The position numbers and the translations under genes are program-made. 64,000 nucleotides of DNA from Nymphaea colorata (Eukaryota > Streptophyta > Magnoliopsida > Nymphaeales > Nymphaeaceae), in assembly GCF_008831285.2 (NCBI RefSeq), contig NC_045139.1, positions 18,396,354 to 18,460,353 of the forward strand, given 5' to 3'. The notes below the pieces were generated by a model, which was not told the origin of the DNA, made no database searches, and worked only from the letters and a program-made list of their open reading frames with translations. Positions 1 through 13,959 of this stretch are shown piece after piece (position 1 is the stretch's first letter; every line of letters starts with the position of its first letter).

Positions 1-702
1 GTTCCATCAAGCTTGTACGGAGCATGATAACTTCCTCCTTCGATCAAGACTTTGGAGTCCTCCATAAGAGCAAGATTTTAAGTAACAATCTCCAAGAGAA
101 ACAAAGAGGAAGTCCTCCTAAAAATTTCACCAAACAGCAGCAATAATAAGGTCTTCAAGAAATGTTGATCAGCAACAATGGCCTCGTCTGAAAATTTTCT
201 TCAACAGTCCAGTAGTATAAACAGCAAAAAAACAGCTTATAAAAGCTTTCCAACATGCAGCCCAATGGCTCTGATACCATATAAATGTGACTATAATAGT
301 CACTAAAGAAGAATATGATAGAAAAAGACACTAAGGCCACTTGAAATATATCAATCTTATTGAATGAATGTCAAATGGCTGTGTAAAACAGCATACTTTG
401 TACAAGAGGCAGCCCAAGAATATATACAAGCAATTAGAGTGAAGGAGAGAAGGAAGAGAGGGCTGTTCTAGCCGTTGGAGGTTCCAACGGCTCATAAAGG
501 AGCCGTTGGAACTCCCAACGGCTAGAACAAAGGGGAAACAAAAAGAAAAAGAAAAGAAAAGAAAAGAAAAAGAAAAGGAAAATAAAAGAAAAGAAAAATA
601 AAAATAAAAGAAATAATAAAATACATAAAAATGAAAATAAAATGTAAAAAATGTAAAACCTAATCTAGCTATGATATCAACAAGATATCTTATTTCCTAA
701 CA
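1..702 (-). mobile_element. Copia-type LTR retrotransposon, 5' end (5' LTR, primer-binding site, start of internal region)
   Basis: Read on the minus strand, an LTR of 417 bp runs from 702 (TGTTAGGAAATAAG) to 286 (ending GTCACA), with TG and CA termini. After a six-base spacer comes TGGTATCAGAGCC (279-267), the primer-binding site complementary to the 3' end of initiator methionine tRNA, which is typical of plant Copia elements. The internal region continues left and leaves the window; the last bases encode a short stretch (SYHAPYKLDG) that resembles the start of a Copia gag. The LTR holds a long hairpin (465-528) followed by an A-rich tract (about 537-640). The element lies in an intron of the callose synthase gene and runs against its transcription. 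The left LTR and the target duplication are outside the window, so age and completeness are unknown. Confidence 0.85.
465..528. repeat. Hairpin inside the Copia LTR (28-bp arms, 8-base loop)
   Basis: Positions 465-492 and 501-528 are inverted copies with only two mismatches, separated by an 8-base loop (493-500). Each arm itself contains two opposed copies of the core AGCCGTTGG, so the structure is a nested palindrome. It sits in the middle of the LTR, upstream of an A-rich tract. Confidence 0.9.
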
Positions 703-957
703 TACAGTTGCCTCCCTTTCCAGTTGGTGTCAATAAATTAAGAATTTATGTGTGCTTTGAACTTCATGAAGTCTACATCCAAAACTGTCAAATGGCACCA
801 ATAGCTTCTTCATTCAGCATTTCATTTTGTTGTTTGGCAGAGGTAGCCTATTTTCTTTCCTTTTCTTCTTTTTGTAGTTTAATTCTTGACCTTTGATTCA
901 ACAATTGAGTTATTTATGGTAAAAGATCAAATGCTGTAACCTGTGACGAATGTGCAG

Positions 958-3900
958 GCTCACATCCGAACATTAGGAGGCAGAATTTTCGAGATCATCT
1001 TAAGCTTGCGCTTCTTCATTTTCCAGTATGGTGTTGTATACAAGTTGAATCTTTCAGGATCAAGTACTTCACTAACGGTAGCTACCATGCCTTTCTTATC
1101 TTCGAAAAGTCAAGAAGTTTAGCATCTGGTCATCAAAGCTAATAAATACTTCTGCTTTTTTGGTGTGTGTTTGGAATTTGAAAGCAACTTTTATATTTTT
1201 CAGTTTTCACATTATTAACCACTAGCTAGCTGATCCTTTCTGTTTTGATGGTTTACTGAATTATATTGATCTAATTATTAGAAAAAGAAATAATACCCGT
1301 TTGATTTTCTTTAATGCCTATGTGACCATAATAAGGCTCAGGACCTCTGGTTGGTCAAATCTTCGGCATTCTGAAGTAGAGATTTACAAAATTTTTCCTT
1401 TTTTCAAGAGCTTCGGCCAGGGGGCTAGCCTTCAGGGGATCAACTGTTGATATCTGTATCTATGTTAACTGTTACTTGCTTGGCATTTGGTTAGTGGTTA
1501 GGTGAAATATTCCACAGGGTGCTAAAATGGCACTTGGTTAGACTGTATGGCATCTGCTAGACCTGGAATGATTAAGTTTTTAATCAACAATTGTTTGCAG
1601 TAGCCTTCTTTCAACTTTTAAAGCAGTATGTGCATTTATTTATGTTACATGGATGCAACATATAGGCCGGCAAATCCAAGTTGATTAAGGTGAGTTAGGT
1701 GCACCTCCATCACTGGCTGCATGTGCCCCATGTGTGTGTGTGTGTACAAAATATTGAATTCACTCGTACCTGCACCAACACCCAAACCGTACACGTGCTT
1801 AAACTTGTTTAGGTCTGATATGGTGTTTGACCTCTTTAATACCTTTCTGGTGATTATAGGATGTTTAATGTTGATATGGGGATGCAATTGCTGGTGTGCT
1901 ATTTTCCAAAAAAAACTAAGGATATTGATGTGAATTTTTTAATATCAAAGCAAAATGGAATTTAGAAATTGTACTTAGAAAAGCATAATCCATAAATTGT
2001 TCATGGAGTAAGGTAATTAATCTAAGTTTGTGACTTATTGTGCAACACTTGGCTCAAGTTTGGGCCTGATGTGCATAGATGAGGTTGAGTGCAGTTGGCA
2101 TCGATGAGGATAGAATTTCATGAGCCATCACACCATTTGCACGTGCAGCCCCTTGTGTGGGTGCTGCAACCTCCTTGCTACTTGATGACTAGCTTGAAGA
2201 CGTCCTTTGTTCTATAAAACTATCGAATAATTATCCATCCTGACTGGTAATTAAGTTGTCAAGGAATACTTCCGTTGAATAATAGGTTCTTATTATCAAA
2301 TGTGGTGGGCTTACTGGTAGTTTTCATGTTTTTTAAGATTTTAAATTTCTACAATTTTAGCAGTGTAACAAAAGTTTGGGTAATGAACTAATGTCTCCTT
2401 AAAATGTTTGACTGGCACTGATGGTGTCTGATGATCAGATCATGCTCATTTAGGTGGCGTGAAATTGTTCATAGGGATGTTGCTGAATATAGATGAAAAT
2501 TAATTTTTCTATTCATCCTTTTCTAATGTGCTGCTCTTTGTAGGTGTATGGATTATCATGGGCCATTCTTGCTGTACTGATTGTTCTTTTTAAGGTATGA
2601 AAATTTCATAAATGATACTGACTTTGAGTTTCCATGTTCATAGGAATGTCATTTCCAATGAAGATATGCAGCCCTAAAGAGAATGATTGGTTAAAGATAT
2701 TTTGTTTTCCAGGTGTTTACATTTAGCCAAAAAACGTCCGTGAATTTTCAACTTGTGTTGCGGCTCATCCAGGGAGCAGCATTTTTGTTAGCGATCATTG
2801 GTATAGCAGTTGCAGTGGTTTTGACTGATCTTTCCTTGATAGACATTTTTGCATCCATTCTGGCCTTTGTACCGACTGGTTGGGGAATCCTCTCTGTGAG
2901 TTTCCAGTTTCCTGTCATCTTTTTATCTGAGTCTGTTGCTTCTTTCATTTTAAACAAACATTAGTATCGCTTTCTTTTCCAATCCAGTGTGCATTGTTAC
3001 TGTCAAAGCGAATCATATATAAACTTTGCTGTTGGAAAAAGTCTATGATTGGTAGGAAGTAATTTCTGCAGATTATGTTAGAAAGTTGTGCATATGCAGT
3101 GAATTGTTACATACGAACCATCTCCCACCATGTCCAGTCAAGACATCATTTTCTATTTTTGGTGCTATGGTTGATTTTCTGATATTTAATTAGAAAATAA
3201 ACCTGTTTGCTGCCAAGTCAGTTTTCAAATGTTTCTCATGTGACTTTGAAATGCTTTCTTTGTTAGATTTGAATTCAAGCTCACTGTTGGTAAGGAAAAT
3301 CAAAAGCCTGTTATTTTTCAGTGGCTTGGTTTGAAAAATTCGTAAAAGTTGACAGCTGCATTATTATTTTTTTAATTTCCTTTCTGTTTATTTTCTTGAT
3401 GGGCACCTTTAAATATCTTTTTCCCTGGCAATTTAAATGCTTTCATTTTTTTTGTTACCGTGTTTCACAGTTGACTTCTTGTTAAGATCCTTTATGAGTT
3501 GGCTGTTTAATCTGCATATTGATCTTTTGTGGCTTGGTAGTTCTATTCTTTCAATCTTTTGTTAGTGTACTTTCAAATAAGTGTAGTTTAATGAGTTTCT
3601 GCTTTCTATTGCACTTTTTTCTTAAAGGCAGCTGCCCTTGTTCACTTCAGGAACGTGTAAAAGGTGGCTATGCCTGTGTCATCCCTCTCAAAGAACTTGC
3701 TTTTATTGCTTTGACCATATCTAATTGTCTTTTTTTCTAATCTTTAAAAATTTTTAGTATATTTTTATTCGTTCAGTTGAATTATCCTCTCTGTGAAAAG
3801 TTTTCAATCGTGAATGCTTTTATATTATGTTGTGTGTCCTTGATTCAAATATCAAACCCATCTGCATCATGCAACCATCCAAGCCACATTAATGTCTGCA

Positions 3901-4944
3901 CTTGTGCCCTTGTGACATATGTTGTGTTCTGTCCATTAACTTTTTCCTGTCAACTTGACTTTTGTTTTCTTTTCTGACTGCTTGGCTGATGGCTGATTCT
4001 TCATGTCACCTGCAGAATGGGCAAGGCAATCTTTGCCAATGACCATTACTGTGGTCTCTGATTTGTGTGGCTTTCAGTTTGATGCTATCTGTCTCATCTC
4101 CTAGTGAATTGCATCAAAATGTTGTCATTGTGGCTATCTGGATTTATCATTTTTTCTATTAACTTAATCAATGCCAAGGGCATGGTGATCTGTCCCTGCT
4201 TTAACAGGTTTCTATCTTTCACAAGCATAGAAAAGCACAATCCAAATGGAAAAACGTTGCTTGTGATTTTTCATTACTCTTGTGAAAACAGATACCTTTT
4301 ATTCCTATGATCTGATGCTGTCAGCGAAAAAAAAAAGTGCTAGACAGATTACTTATGATTGCCTCTATATGCCGAAGTCCTTTCTACTCCATAGAGTCAG
4401 CCAAGTATATAATTTTTTTTTTGTTTATTGCAACTAATCGCTGGTGCTTCTCTTCGCTAATGGGAATCTGCCATGAAAGATATTTTTTTGTTTATTGCAA
4501 CTAATCGCTGGTAGTTCTCTTCGCTAATGGGAATCTGCCATGAAAGATATTCTGTTGGTCATTCTTATTACTGTTTTGTCATGACAGTTTTGTTACCTAA
4601 AGTTTTTCCTTCATTGTTTCTTGTTTCAGCTCATCGAACTTTGTGGATTCATAGTCTCCATAGAAGCATAGTTCAAGTAACATCACTGATCTGTTCTTGA
4701 TATGCAGATTGCTGTAGCTCTGAAGCCACTGATGAAGAAACTTGGTCTATGGAAGTCAGTTCGTTCCCTTGGTCGACTCTATGATGCTGGGATGGGCATG
4801 CTGATTTTCATCCCCATTGCGATTCTTTCATGGTTCCCATTCATATCCACAGTTCAAGCACGAATGCTGTTCAACACAGCCTTTAGTCGGGGATTGGAGA
4901 TCTCTGTCATCCTTGCTGGCAATAATCCCAACACTGGACTATGA
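958..4944 (+). CDS. Callose synthase (glucan synthase-like), last four exons of a gene starting left of the window
   Basis: Callose synthases are plasma-membrane enzymes that make beta-1,3-glucan from UDP-glucose. Four in-frame exons are visible: 958-1077, 2544-2594, 2713-2895 and 4708-4944 (stop TGA), coding for the last 196 residues. All introns are phase 0 with GT donors and AG acceptors. The product contains the family block GGRIFEIILSLRFFIFQYG, then several hydrophobic membrane segments (YGLSWAILAVLIVLF, FLLAIIGIAVAVVL, IFASILAFVPTGW, LIFIPIAILSWFPF) and the conserved tail FNTAFSRGLEISVILAG. This is the C-terminal membrane domain; the catalytic loop lies upstream, outside the window. The ending NNPNTGL recalls the GSL10/CALS9 branch from memory, but the paralogue is not proven. 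The intron before 958 carries the Copia insertion, and the last intron carries a 67-bp tandem duplication. Confidence 0.9.
4416..4549. repeat. 67-bp tandem duplication in the last callose synthase intron
   Basis: Two adjacent copies (4416-4482 and 4483-4549) share the text from a T-run through TTTATTGCAACTAATCGCTG to CCATGAAAGATA, with about two differences (TGCTTC against TAGTTC). The near identity points to a recent duplication. Confidence 0.9.
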
Positions 4945-7900
4945 TTTTTATGTACCAACATTGTGCGTCCATCTAGCAATTTCAATAAGAATCAAGTTGC
5001 ACGAGGGTTTATCTCATCTATTCTGGAAATATGGGGTGGACAAAAATTCTTTGCTGGCATCCTTGAACCTTGCACCTTGCAGCTTTTTTGCTTACCACTA
5101 GTACCACACGAAGATATGGTTTCTGCTTTTGAAGGTTTTTAGGCTGCCATGGAAGAGGACTTTAGGATGCCTGCTTGCGAGTTTGGGATACTCAAGCAAT
5201 CTCTCATTGTCAGAGAAAAAGTCTGGGATCAGAATATCCTGAAACCGGTTTTTCCATTGCGAAGACCACTATCCAAAGCCAGAGAAACATATGTAATGCT
5301 TTACAAAGGCTCATCTTAGGGCGTTGAGTTTTTTATTTGTGCCTAGGCAATCAGTAGAATATCTTATGTATCTTTTCTGTAAACATTTGTATGCGCTTTT
5401 TTTTTTCACAGTTTGAGCAGTGGATGGATTCTGGGGCTTCTTTGTCTGCGGAACTTTGAATTTTAAGCTGACTTGTGCATTACTATTTTTCATGTTCAAC
5501 TTGAGTGGTGGCATATCCCCGTTACCATTCGCACGCTTGCAGCTGAACAATATTGGTGTAACCATTTAATCAGTGAAGCTTAATTTGATGCTTTTGCAAG
5601 CCTGCTTCTTTCGTAGAAGTTCTAATGGAATCTTACCCATGTCTTCTTTTTGGGATTTGAGCCAAGTTTGAAAATAGCGAAATTGGGGAGTTTGCATTTG
5701 CATACGTTGACTGAAAATTGCATGCTGCTGCAACGACTGCTGTAACGCTTTTGAAAAGTATTGTCATCTAGTAAATGGTACTTTGATTCGATTGCGTGCT
5801 CATTATTTCATCAGACACAGAAAAGTACACCACATATAGGCAAATAGCTCGTATCCACATCCAAGTTTAATCTAGTTCCAGAAAGACCGTGCGGGTTTGA
5901 GGAAATAATGTAGTGGTTTCACTTGATCCTTTGACAGACCTCTGATCGAATTTAGGGCGAACGCGCACATGAAGCATCTCATATCAAAGCCTAGGTCCGT
6001 GCCTTGTTGCTAATCACCAAGTTCTCATTTATAGTTTAAGTTTATCTACAGATGGCGTCTCTCAGTATCTCTTTGCTTGTTCATTTCGCATAGGGCACTG
6101 GGAAAGAAAGGCTATTATATGAACTGTCAAAATACAATAGATAGGACTGGCAGGAAAAGATAGAAGAAAGTTTGTCATATGAGCTGTTTGAATGGCCTGT
6201 GTGGCCGGGATGGATTAGGAAAAGGAATAAATATGGTGATATTTTAACCCTGGTTGGCCTTTGGTTATCTAAGGTTCTCCTTTCTCCTTGAAAGACGAAC
6301 ATGCAATAAAAATGCTACACTTGTGTGGTCACGGACCCCTTGTCCTGGCCCAGTAAAAAAGTACTAAAAAGGGTTGTTTTCAATTTGATTTTTTTTTTTT
6401 CATTATATATGCTTTTCTCTAATATTACATTATTCATACACGTTTTTAGCTGAGTCCTATATCATGTTTGTTGCTCATATGGCTTCAGCCTAGTCTTTAC
6501 ACTTTGATCGTAGTTCTTTTATATTGGCTTTCTTGTTCCTTCTGATGAAATGGGCGCAGGATCCCTCATATTTGAACTCTTTTGAGAGTATGACGAATCT
6601 CTTTGGTTTTTTTGTGCATGTGAGAGGTGCACAAGCGTCTTAGTTTTCACTGCCTTTCTGCGGACCAACATTCTCTCCATTGGCGTTGCAGAACGAGAAG
6701 AGCTGCTGTGTGGGCTGTTGGTGAGTTAAATAGTCTGGATGAATTTCTTGTCAATAATTGATCTGCGAAAGAGAAAAAAATTGCAAAACATATGCTTAAC
6801 GGACAAAAAGCACTTCTAAACTTCCCAATCTAGGAGGTGCATATGTGCTTTTTCTTGTTTTTGTAGCTTCGTTTCAATATAAAACCCTCCCTCCCTTTCC
6901 GCACTAGAAATTCTCATTGCTTGTTGAACTTCAGACCTCCAAATTGAGAAGCTTTAGATCAGGCCAGGTGAGGTGCGTGAACCATAAACCCTGTAAGCAA
7001 AAGTTGCAGGACTTTTGATGATGGTAGCCGGTCGGATGATAACAGAATTAATTTCGTACCAGACCATCGATTAAGCTTTTAGGAGCTAATTAAAGTAAGT
7101 TGGCCATGATGATGGGTAGCGTCAATCCACCTAGCACCATCCTTTCTTTTTCAAAACCAACATCTGCTTTTGAATAACCAAAATAACTGAAAAAAATTGA
7201 TCAAAAGTGTGGATGTTAATGGTTTTAATTCTATCCAATGTTTGATCCAAGTTCCAATCGAGGCCTTTGCATCAATAACTGAGACCAGAAATATTTTTTG
7301 AATGCAGGTGCCAAGAACATAATATTCTTCTTATCAATCACCTTTATTTAATGGCTGCAGGAAAATTACATGCCAAAATTCGAATTTGTTTTCATATTTT
7401 GCACATCTAAGAATTAGTCTGCGTATAAGCCATTATAGTTAAATCTGATTCAAATATGCTCCAAGTATGTTTCTGAGAAAGTCATCTCCTGTCATTCAAT
7501 CGAAGCCTTCAAACAGGATCCAATAGAAAGGTATACAAGGAAGAAGAAGAAAATCAACCTTGGTTAGAAAAAAGAAAAAAGTGATCTGGTCTGCTGTAAG
7601 TGGCAGGGACCCCCATTAATGCATGTTGACAACTCAATACGACATTTGATCCAATCAAAACCAAATCAATCCATAAATTCCATTCCATCAAACAACGAAA
7701 TGATGTTGATAGATTGTATCAAACACTTTTTGTTGTACTTCTTCCTTCAGGCTCAAATTTTTCTGATAACATGATCTACGCAGAAACCAGTCAAGCAAAA
7801 TTAGAACGAGAAACTACATTCTATCTCTCCTTTAGTATCATCCTTTAAAATTTTCAAACTCTTCTCTTTTACATCGACTTTAAGTTCCTGCAATTTGCTT

Positions 7901-8487
7901 TCTTCATTTTGCGTAAAGCAAAATATTCCCAGGAACAGAATTTTATAGATTCCAATCACATTGCTTTACATTGAGAAAATGGTGAACTCAGTTTATAGAT
8001 TCCAATCTCCCAACTGTTACTTGAACGATTCACAGCTTGAAATCACTGAGAATCAATCATGACCATCGGACGATGAGGATCGAGCCACGTGCGTCGGAAT
8101 TGATCCCGAATCATGGGAGCACGTGAAAATCTGTAAAAGCCTGCCCAACTTGGATTATTCTTACTGGATACGGATCCAGTGGGATCTGGATGCAGAGGTG
8201 ATGAGATTCAGAACAAGGTCCAGAAGGGCACAGTTCAGGTCCAGCCTGTAAAAGCATCCACAGGACGACACTTTACTGGATTAGGATCTGAAAAGGTGGA
8301 TCACGATTTGCTTTTTCCCCAGATTCGGATCCATCCCTTGAATTTGGATCTGGACTGGAGCACCCTTGGTGCACCAATATGGAGCCTACTTAGCAGACAT
8401 CCTTTTGCACTTTTTCTGAAAAAAATAAAGAAATACAATTATGGTGCGCATGATAAATTAAGGAAAGCAAACACATTATTAAAATGC

Positions 8488-8537
<50 letters not shown>

Positions 8538-9500
8538 TTTTTGCATATTATATATGTGATTGGTTCAAATAACGCAGCGAATAATAATGTTGCTTCAACA
8601 ATATAGAATTATATTAATTTCACATATTCTTTCCAATTTTGTCATTCAATTTGAAAGTTCGTAATAATAAACTCGTCGTATAGATTACATCTCCGCGGCG
8701 AGTTGCTCCCGAATCCAAAACTGACAGCTTGAATCGCGTTGTATTATTGAATTTCGGTTCAACCATGTCTGATCCAGATCCAAATGGGGTAGTACATTGA
8801 TCACCACCCGACCGCGCCAACTCCGGACGAAAGAAGCAAATGGATTGGATCTTGATCATAAGGCGATCCGTTCTGGAATTCCTAGATCGGATCCCAATGA
8901 TGCGACACTAGATCTGGGCTTAGCAAACACACGACACAGTGGATTTGGTTTTTTCACGTAAAATATGCAATTTAATTTGATTAGACCTAAGTGGGACGTA
9001 TAAAATGATAGAATATAATGGTAGAATAGAAATCTGCTTACTACTCGATGTAATCCGATTTTATAATGTTTAAAAGTCATAACTAAATGAAACATAAATT
9101 ATGGCTTGCTTGTACTTCTGTCATATAATATTTTTAATAATGAACATTTAAATATTTTGTCATCTAGCAGCATTCCAACATTCGGCTGATTTTAATTTGT
9201 CATGGGAATATGTTTTGAACCAGTAAAATTTTAAATCTAATTTCAAGTCTAGACATGATCCAGTTTGTACATGATTCGACACCCTTTTTTTAGGGTTGAA
9301 GAAAACTATTTGGATATGGGTATTTAATAAATATCAAATTTGGTAGCATTTGATTTCTATATATTTGAAATCCATATTTTAATAAAGTGTGGAAATTCGC
9401 TATTTGCTTCAACAATGAGTTTCATAAGACACGGATTTTCTCACGTTTTATTTAAATAAAGATTATTTGCATTTGCAAATAAGGTGCTTTTAATACTTTT
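4945..9500. other. Intergenic stretch between callose synthase and actin
   Basis: The first 500-600 bases are probably the callose synthase 3' UTR. No convincing coding exon was seen in the rest. Visible items are an isolated TATA-like sequence near 6875-6884 followed by a CT-rich tract with no ORF behind it, a short repeated phrase (TTTATAGATTCCAATC at about 7946 and 7992), and a stretch from 8040 to 8900 rich in GGATCCAGATC-like words that looks like decayed repeat DNA. It also holds the AT microsatellite at 8491-8534. Confidence 0.5.
8491..8534. repeat. (AT)n microsatellite
   Basis: About 22 uninterrupted AT units. Confidence 0.97.
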
Positions 9501-9594
9501 AATAATCGGATCGTGATCCAGATATTTCAGACCCGACACCAGGACAACTTCAACCAGGGCGGGTCCGGTTGGGTCTGGGAGCTGGTCCGGACCA

Positions 9595-9825
9595 CACGTG
9601 GTGGGAGCTAAAACTAAAAGTGGAAGGGGAAGAGAGGACGTGGCGATCGAGTCGTGGACGGAAAAGGGCCTTGACCGGTTCGTGAGGAAGCCAGCAATTA
9701 TTGGCTGGCAAAGTGGGGCCCGCAAGGAACGTGCTGGGTCCCCACGGCTCCTTGGCTGGGAAAAAAGGCCGGTCTTCCACGTGATCACCCGAAAATGAAG
9801 GTGGCCTCTATGGTGGAGACACGTG
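9595..9825 (+). promoter_or_regulatory. Three G-box (CACGTG) motifs upstream of actin
   Basis: Perfect CACGTG hexamers lie at 9595-9600, 9778-9783 and 9820-9825, the first and third inside longer palindromes (CCACACGTGG, GACACGTGTC). They lie about 200-430 bases upstream of the likely actin transcription start, in a GC-richer stretch than the surrounding DNA. G-boxes are bound by bZIP and bHLH factors; their use here is inferred. Confidence 0.6.
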
Positions 9826-9983
9826 TCCACCGGAGCCCAGCCGACGGCTTGGATCTTCGAGGCGTCGGGTCGGGCGGAAGCGTGATGAGAGGGGCGGGGG
9901 CCGCGATGGACGGCGGAGATTGGTGGGTGGCGAATTTGCGGGAAATTTGGACGGAATTTGGGTTTCATTTGGGGTTGGTTTTC

Positions 9984-10123
9984 ATTTAAACGTGAGGGCG
10001 GGTGTGGAGTTTGTTTCTGTGTCTGCTGATCCCTTCTCTCTTCGCTCTCTGCCTCTCTTCCTCCCTCTCCCCTTGCAACAGCGTAGAGGAAAAGAACAAG
10101 GAAATTTCGATCTCCTTCGGAAG
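9984..10123 (+). promoter_or_regulatory. Probable actin core promoter and first non-coding exon
   Basis: A TATA-like CATTTAAACG (about 9984-9993) is followed by a CT-rich leader (about 10026-10075). A good donor, CGGAAG followed by GTGATTG, lies at 10124. The matching acceptor is GTCAGCAG just before 11770, giving a leader intron of about 1.65 kb. Plant actin genes commonly have a leader intron just before the start codon. The exact transcription start is not visible. Confidence 0.6.
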
Positions 10124-11785
10124 GTGATTGCCGCTTCCGCCTCCATCTCTTGTTTCGAATTGGGTTCTCGATCGGTTCTCTTGAGGAGCAGACAGTGGTG
10201 GCGGGCTTCTGTGTTCCGCTTTTCCTTCTCTTTCTCTGGCATGTGGTGATTGAATTTTGAATTTCGAGGGATCGTGTGAATAATGGGTTTTGATACGTGT
10301 TGATGGTATTTGGCATTGTCTTGTCTACGGTTTTCTTTCCGATGCTGTTGTCCGAGGTCCGGTTGCCGGTTGAATTGGCGTACAAGTGGTTCGGTTCGAT
10401 TCTGTTTTGGCAGGAATTAAAACCGGTGTCTCTGAGATGGAGTTTGTGGGTTTTGAAAGAACATTGGGGATTACTTTTCAAGTCTTCTTAAAAATCATCG
10501 AGTGGCTTTTTTTTTTTTTATGTTGGATCTTTTTCTTTTTCCATTTTATGGTTTCCAATATTTTTCTGTGTGTTTTGGAGGATCCTCAGGTGTTTAGGGA
10601 ATACATGGTTGTGGAAACCGTGTGTTTTACGGTTCTCGGGTTTTGGAAGGAATTCAGCGTTTTGATTTCTTTCAGATCCGTAGCCGGTCATTAGTTCTAG
10701 GCGATCTTTTTTTGCCTTCATCCTGAGTTGACGTCCTTTTTCTGGATCGTGCTGATTTACAGGTCTTATTTCATCCTACAATATTTTAGGAAATAGTTGA
10801 GACGTTGTCGACATTTTGGTCTACTTAATTTTTGATATTTTATCTTTTCCCGTTCCCTTTAAAAATAGCGTCATTAGGAAAATTTCTGAATTCTTCCTTT
10901 TGATGTAGTGAACGTACAAAATCTGAATTGCATCTCTTCTTTCGTGCCGATTTCACATGGATCTAGACAATTAGCAACCGGCATTCTTAAGCATCAGCAA
11001 TGGTGGTGGTCCTCCCATGGATTTCAGTATAATGGTCTTTTCTCAGGCTCGATTTTTGGAAACATGAAGAATTTACTGCTCTTCTGCGATCATCATGTTT
11101 GAGGAGTTTTTTCACCAGAAAAAGCTTGCCACGCCTGCCATTTTTCCTGCAATCCAATTGGTTCATGCCAATACAGCCTTCATATTTAAATGCGTCCCAG
11201 TAGTGCTTCGAGGAATAATTGTGTGCTGTTAATCCTACCATGAGAACATCGGCTCCTGAAGAAGATCCTCAGTTCTATTCGCGACTCATGTCTGCCTTGA
11301 TGAACCTGAAAAAAAATGTTTCTCAAATAGACGATTGCAAATCGTTCTATTCCTCAGCTTGTTTCAATTTTGATGGGAATGGAATCCCTTCGATTTTAGT
11401 CATTCATCATTCAATTATATGTGGGATTAGGTACCCCGTTACGTGAAGAACTGAAGATGCAATCATCTTTTCCAAATAAGGGGAAATTATCAATTATCAT
11501 TCTTGATGATGGCCTCGGAAAAAAAAGGCCTAAAATGCCCTTGACTTGTGCTTGTTTTGAGGCTACATTGTGTCTTTGTTGATTAATCTATGAACATGGC
11601 TTCAAATCTCAAAGGAATCCCTTCTGTTCTTGTATAACATTGAGTGCTTTTCATATCGTCTTTTTATTGAAACAGATTGAGGATTTGGTACTTCCTTTCT
11701 CGTGTCTGAAGTTTTTGCGGATTCTTCGCTTTTGGGGTCTGACTACAGGGTTTTCTATTTGTCAGCAGGCAATTAAAGTTTAGAG

Positions 11786-13959
<2,174 letters not shown>

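Noticed and set aside
6870-6960. TATA-like sequence and CT-rich tract, possible promoter of a non-coding or miRNA gene
   Set aside because: No hairpin, known miRNA sequence or ORF found downstream; a chance match is likely.
8179-8559. ORF of 126 codons
   Set aside because: It ends in a (YI)n run translated from the AT microsatellite; the rest has no known motif and lies in decayed repeat DNA.
9441-10481. Open frame of 346 codons on the minus strand, the longest unassigned one
   Set aside because: It covers the actin promoter, leader exon and leader intron. Its protein is Pro/Arg/Ser-rich without domains and reflects GC-rich composition on the other strand.
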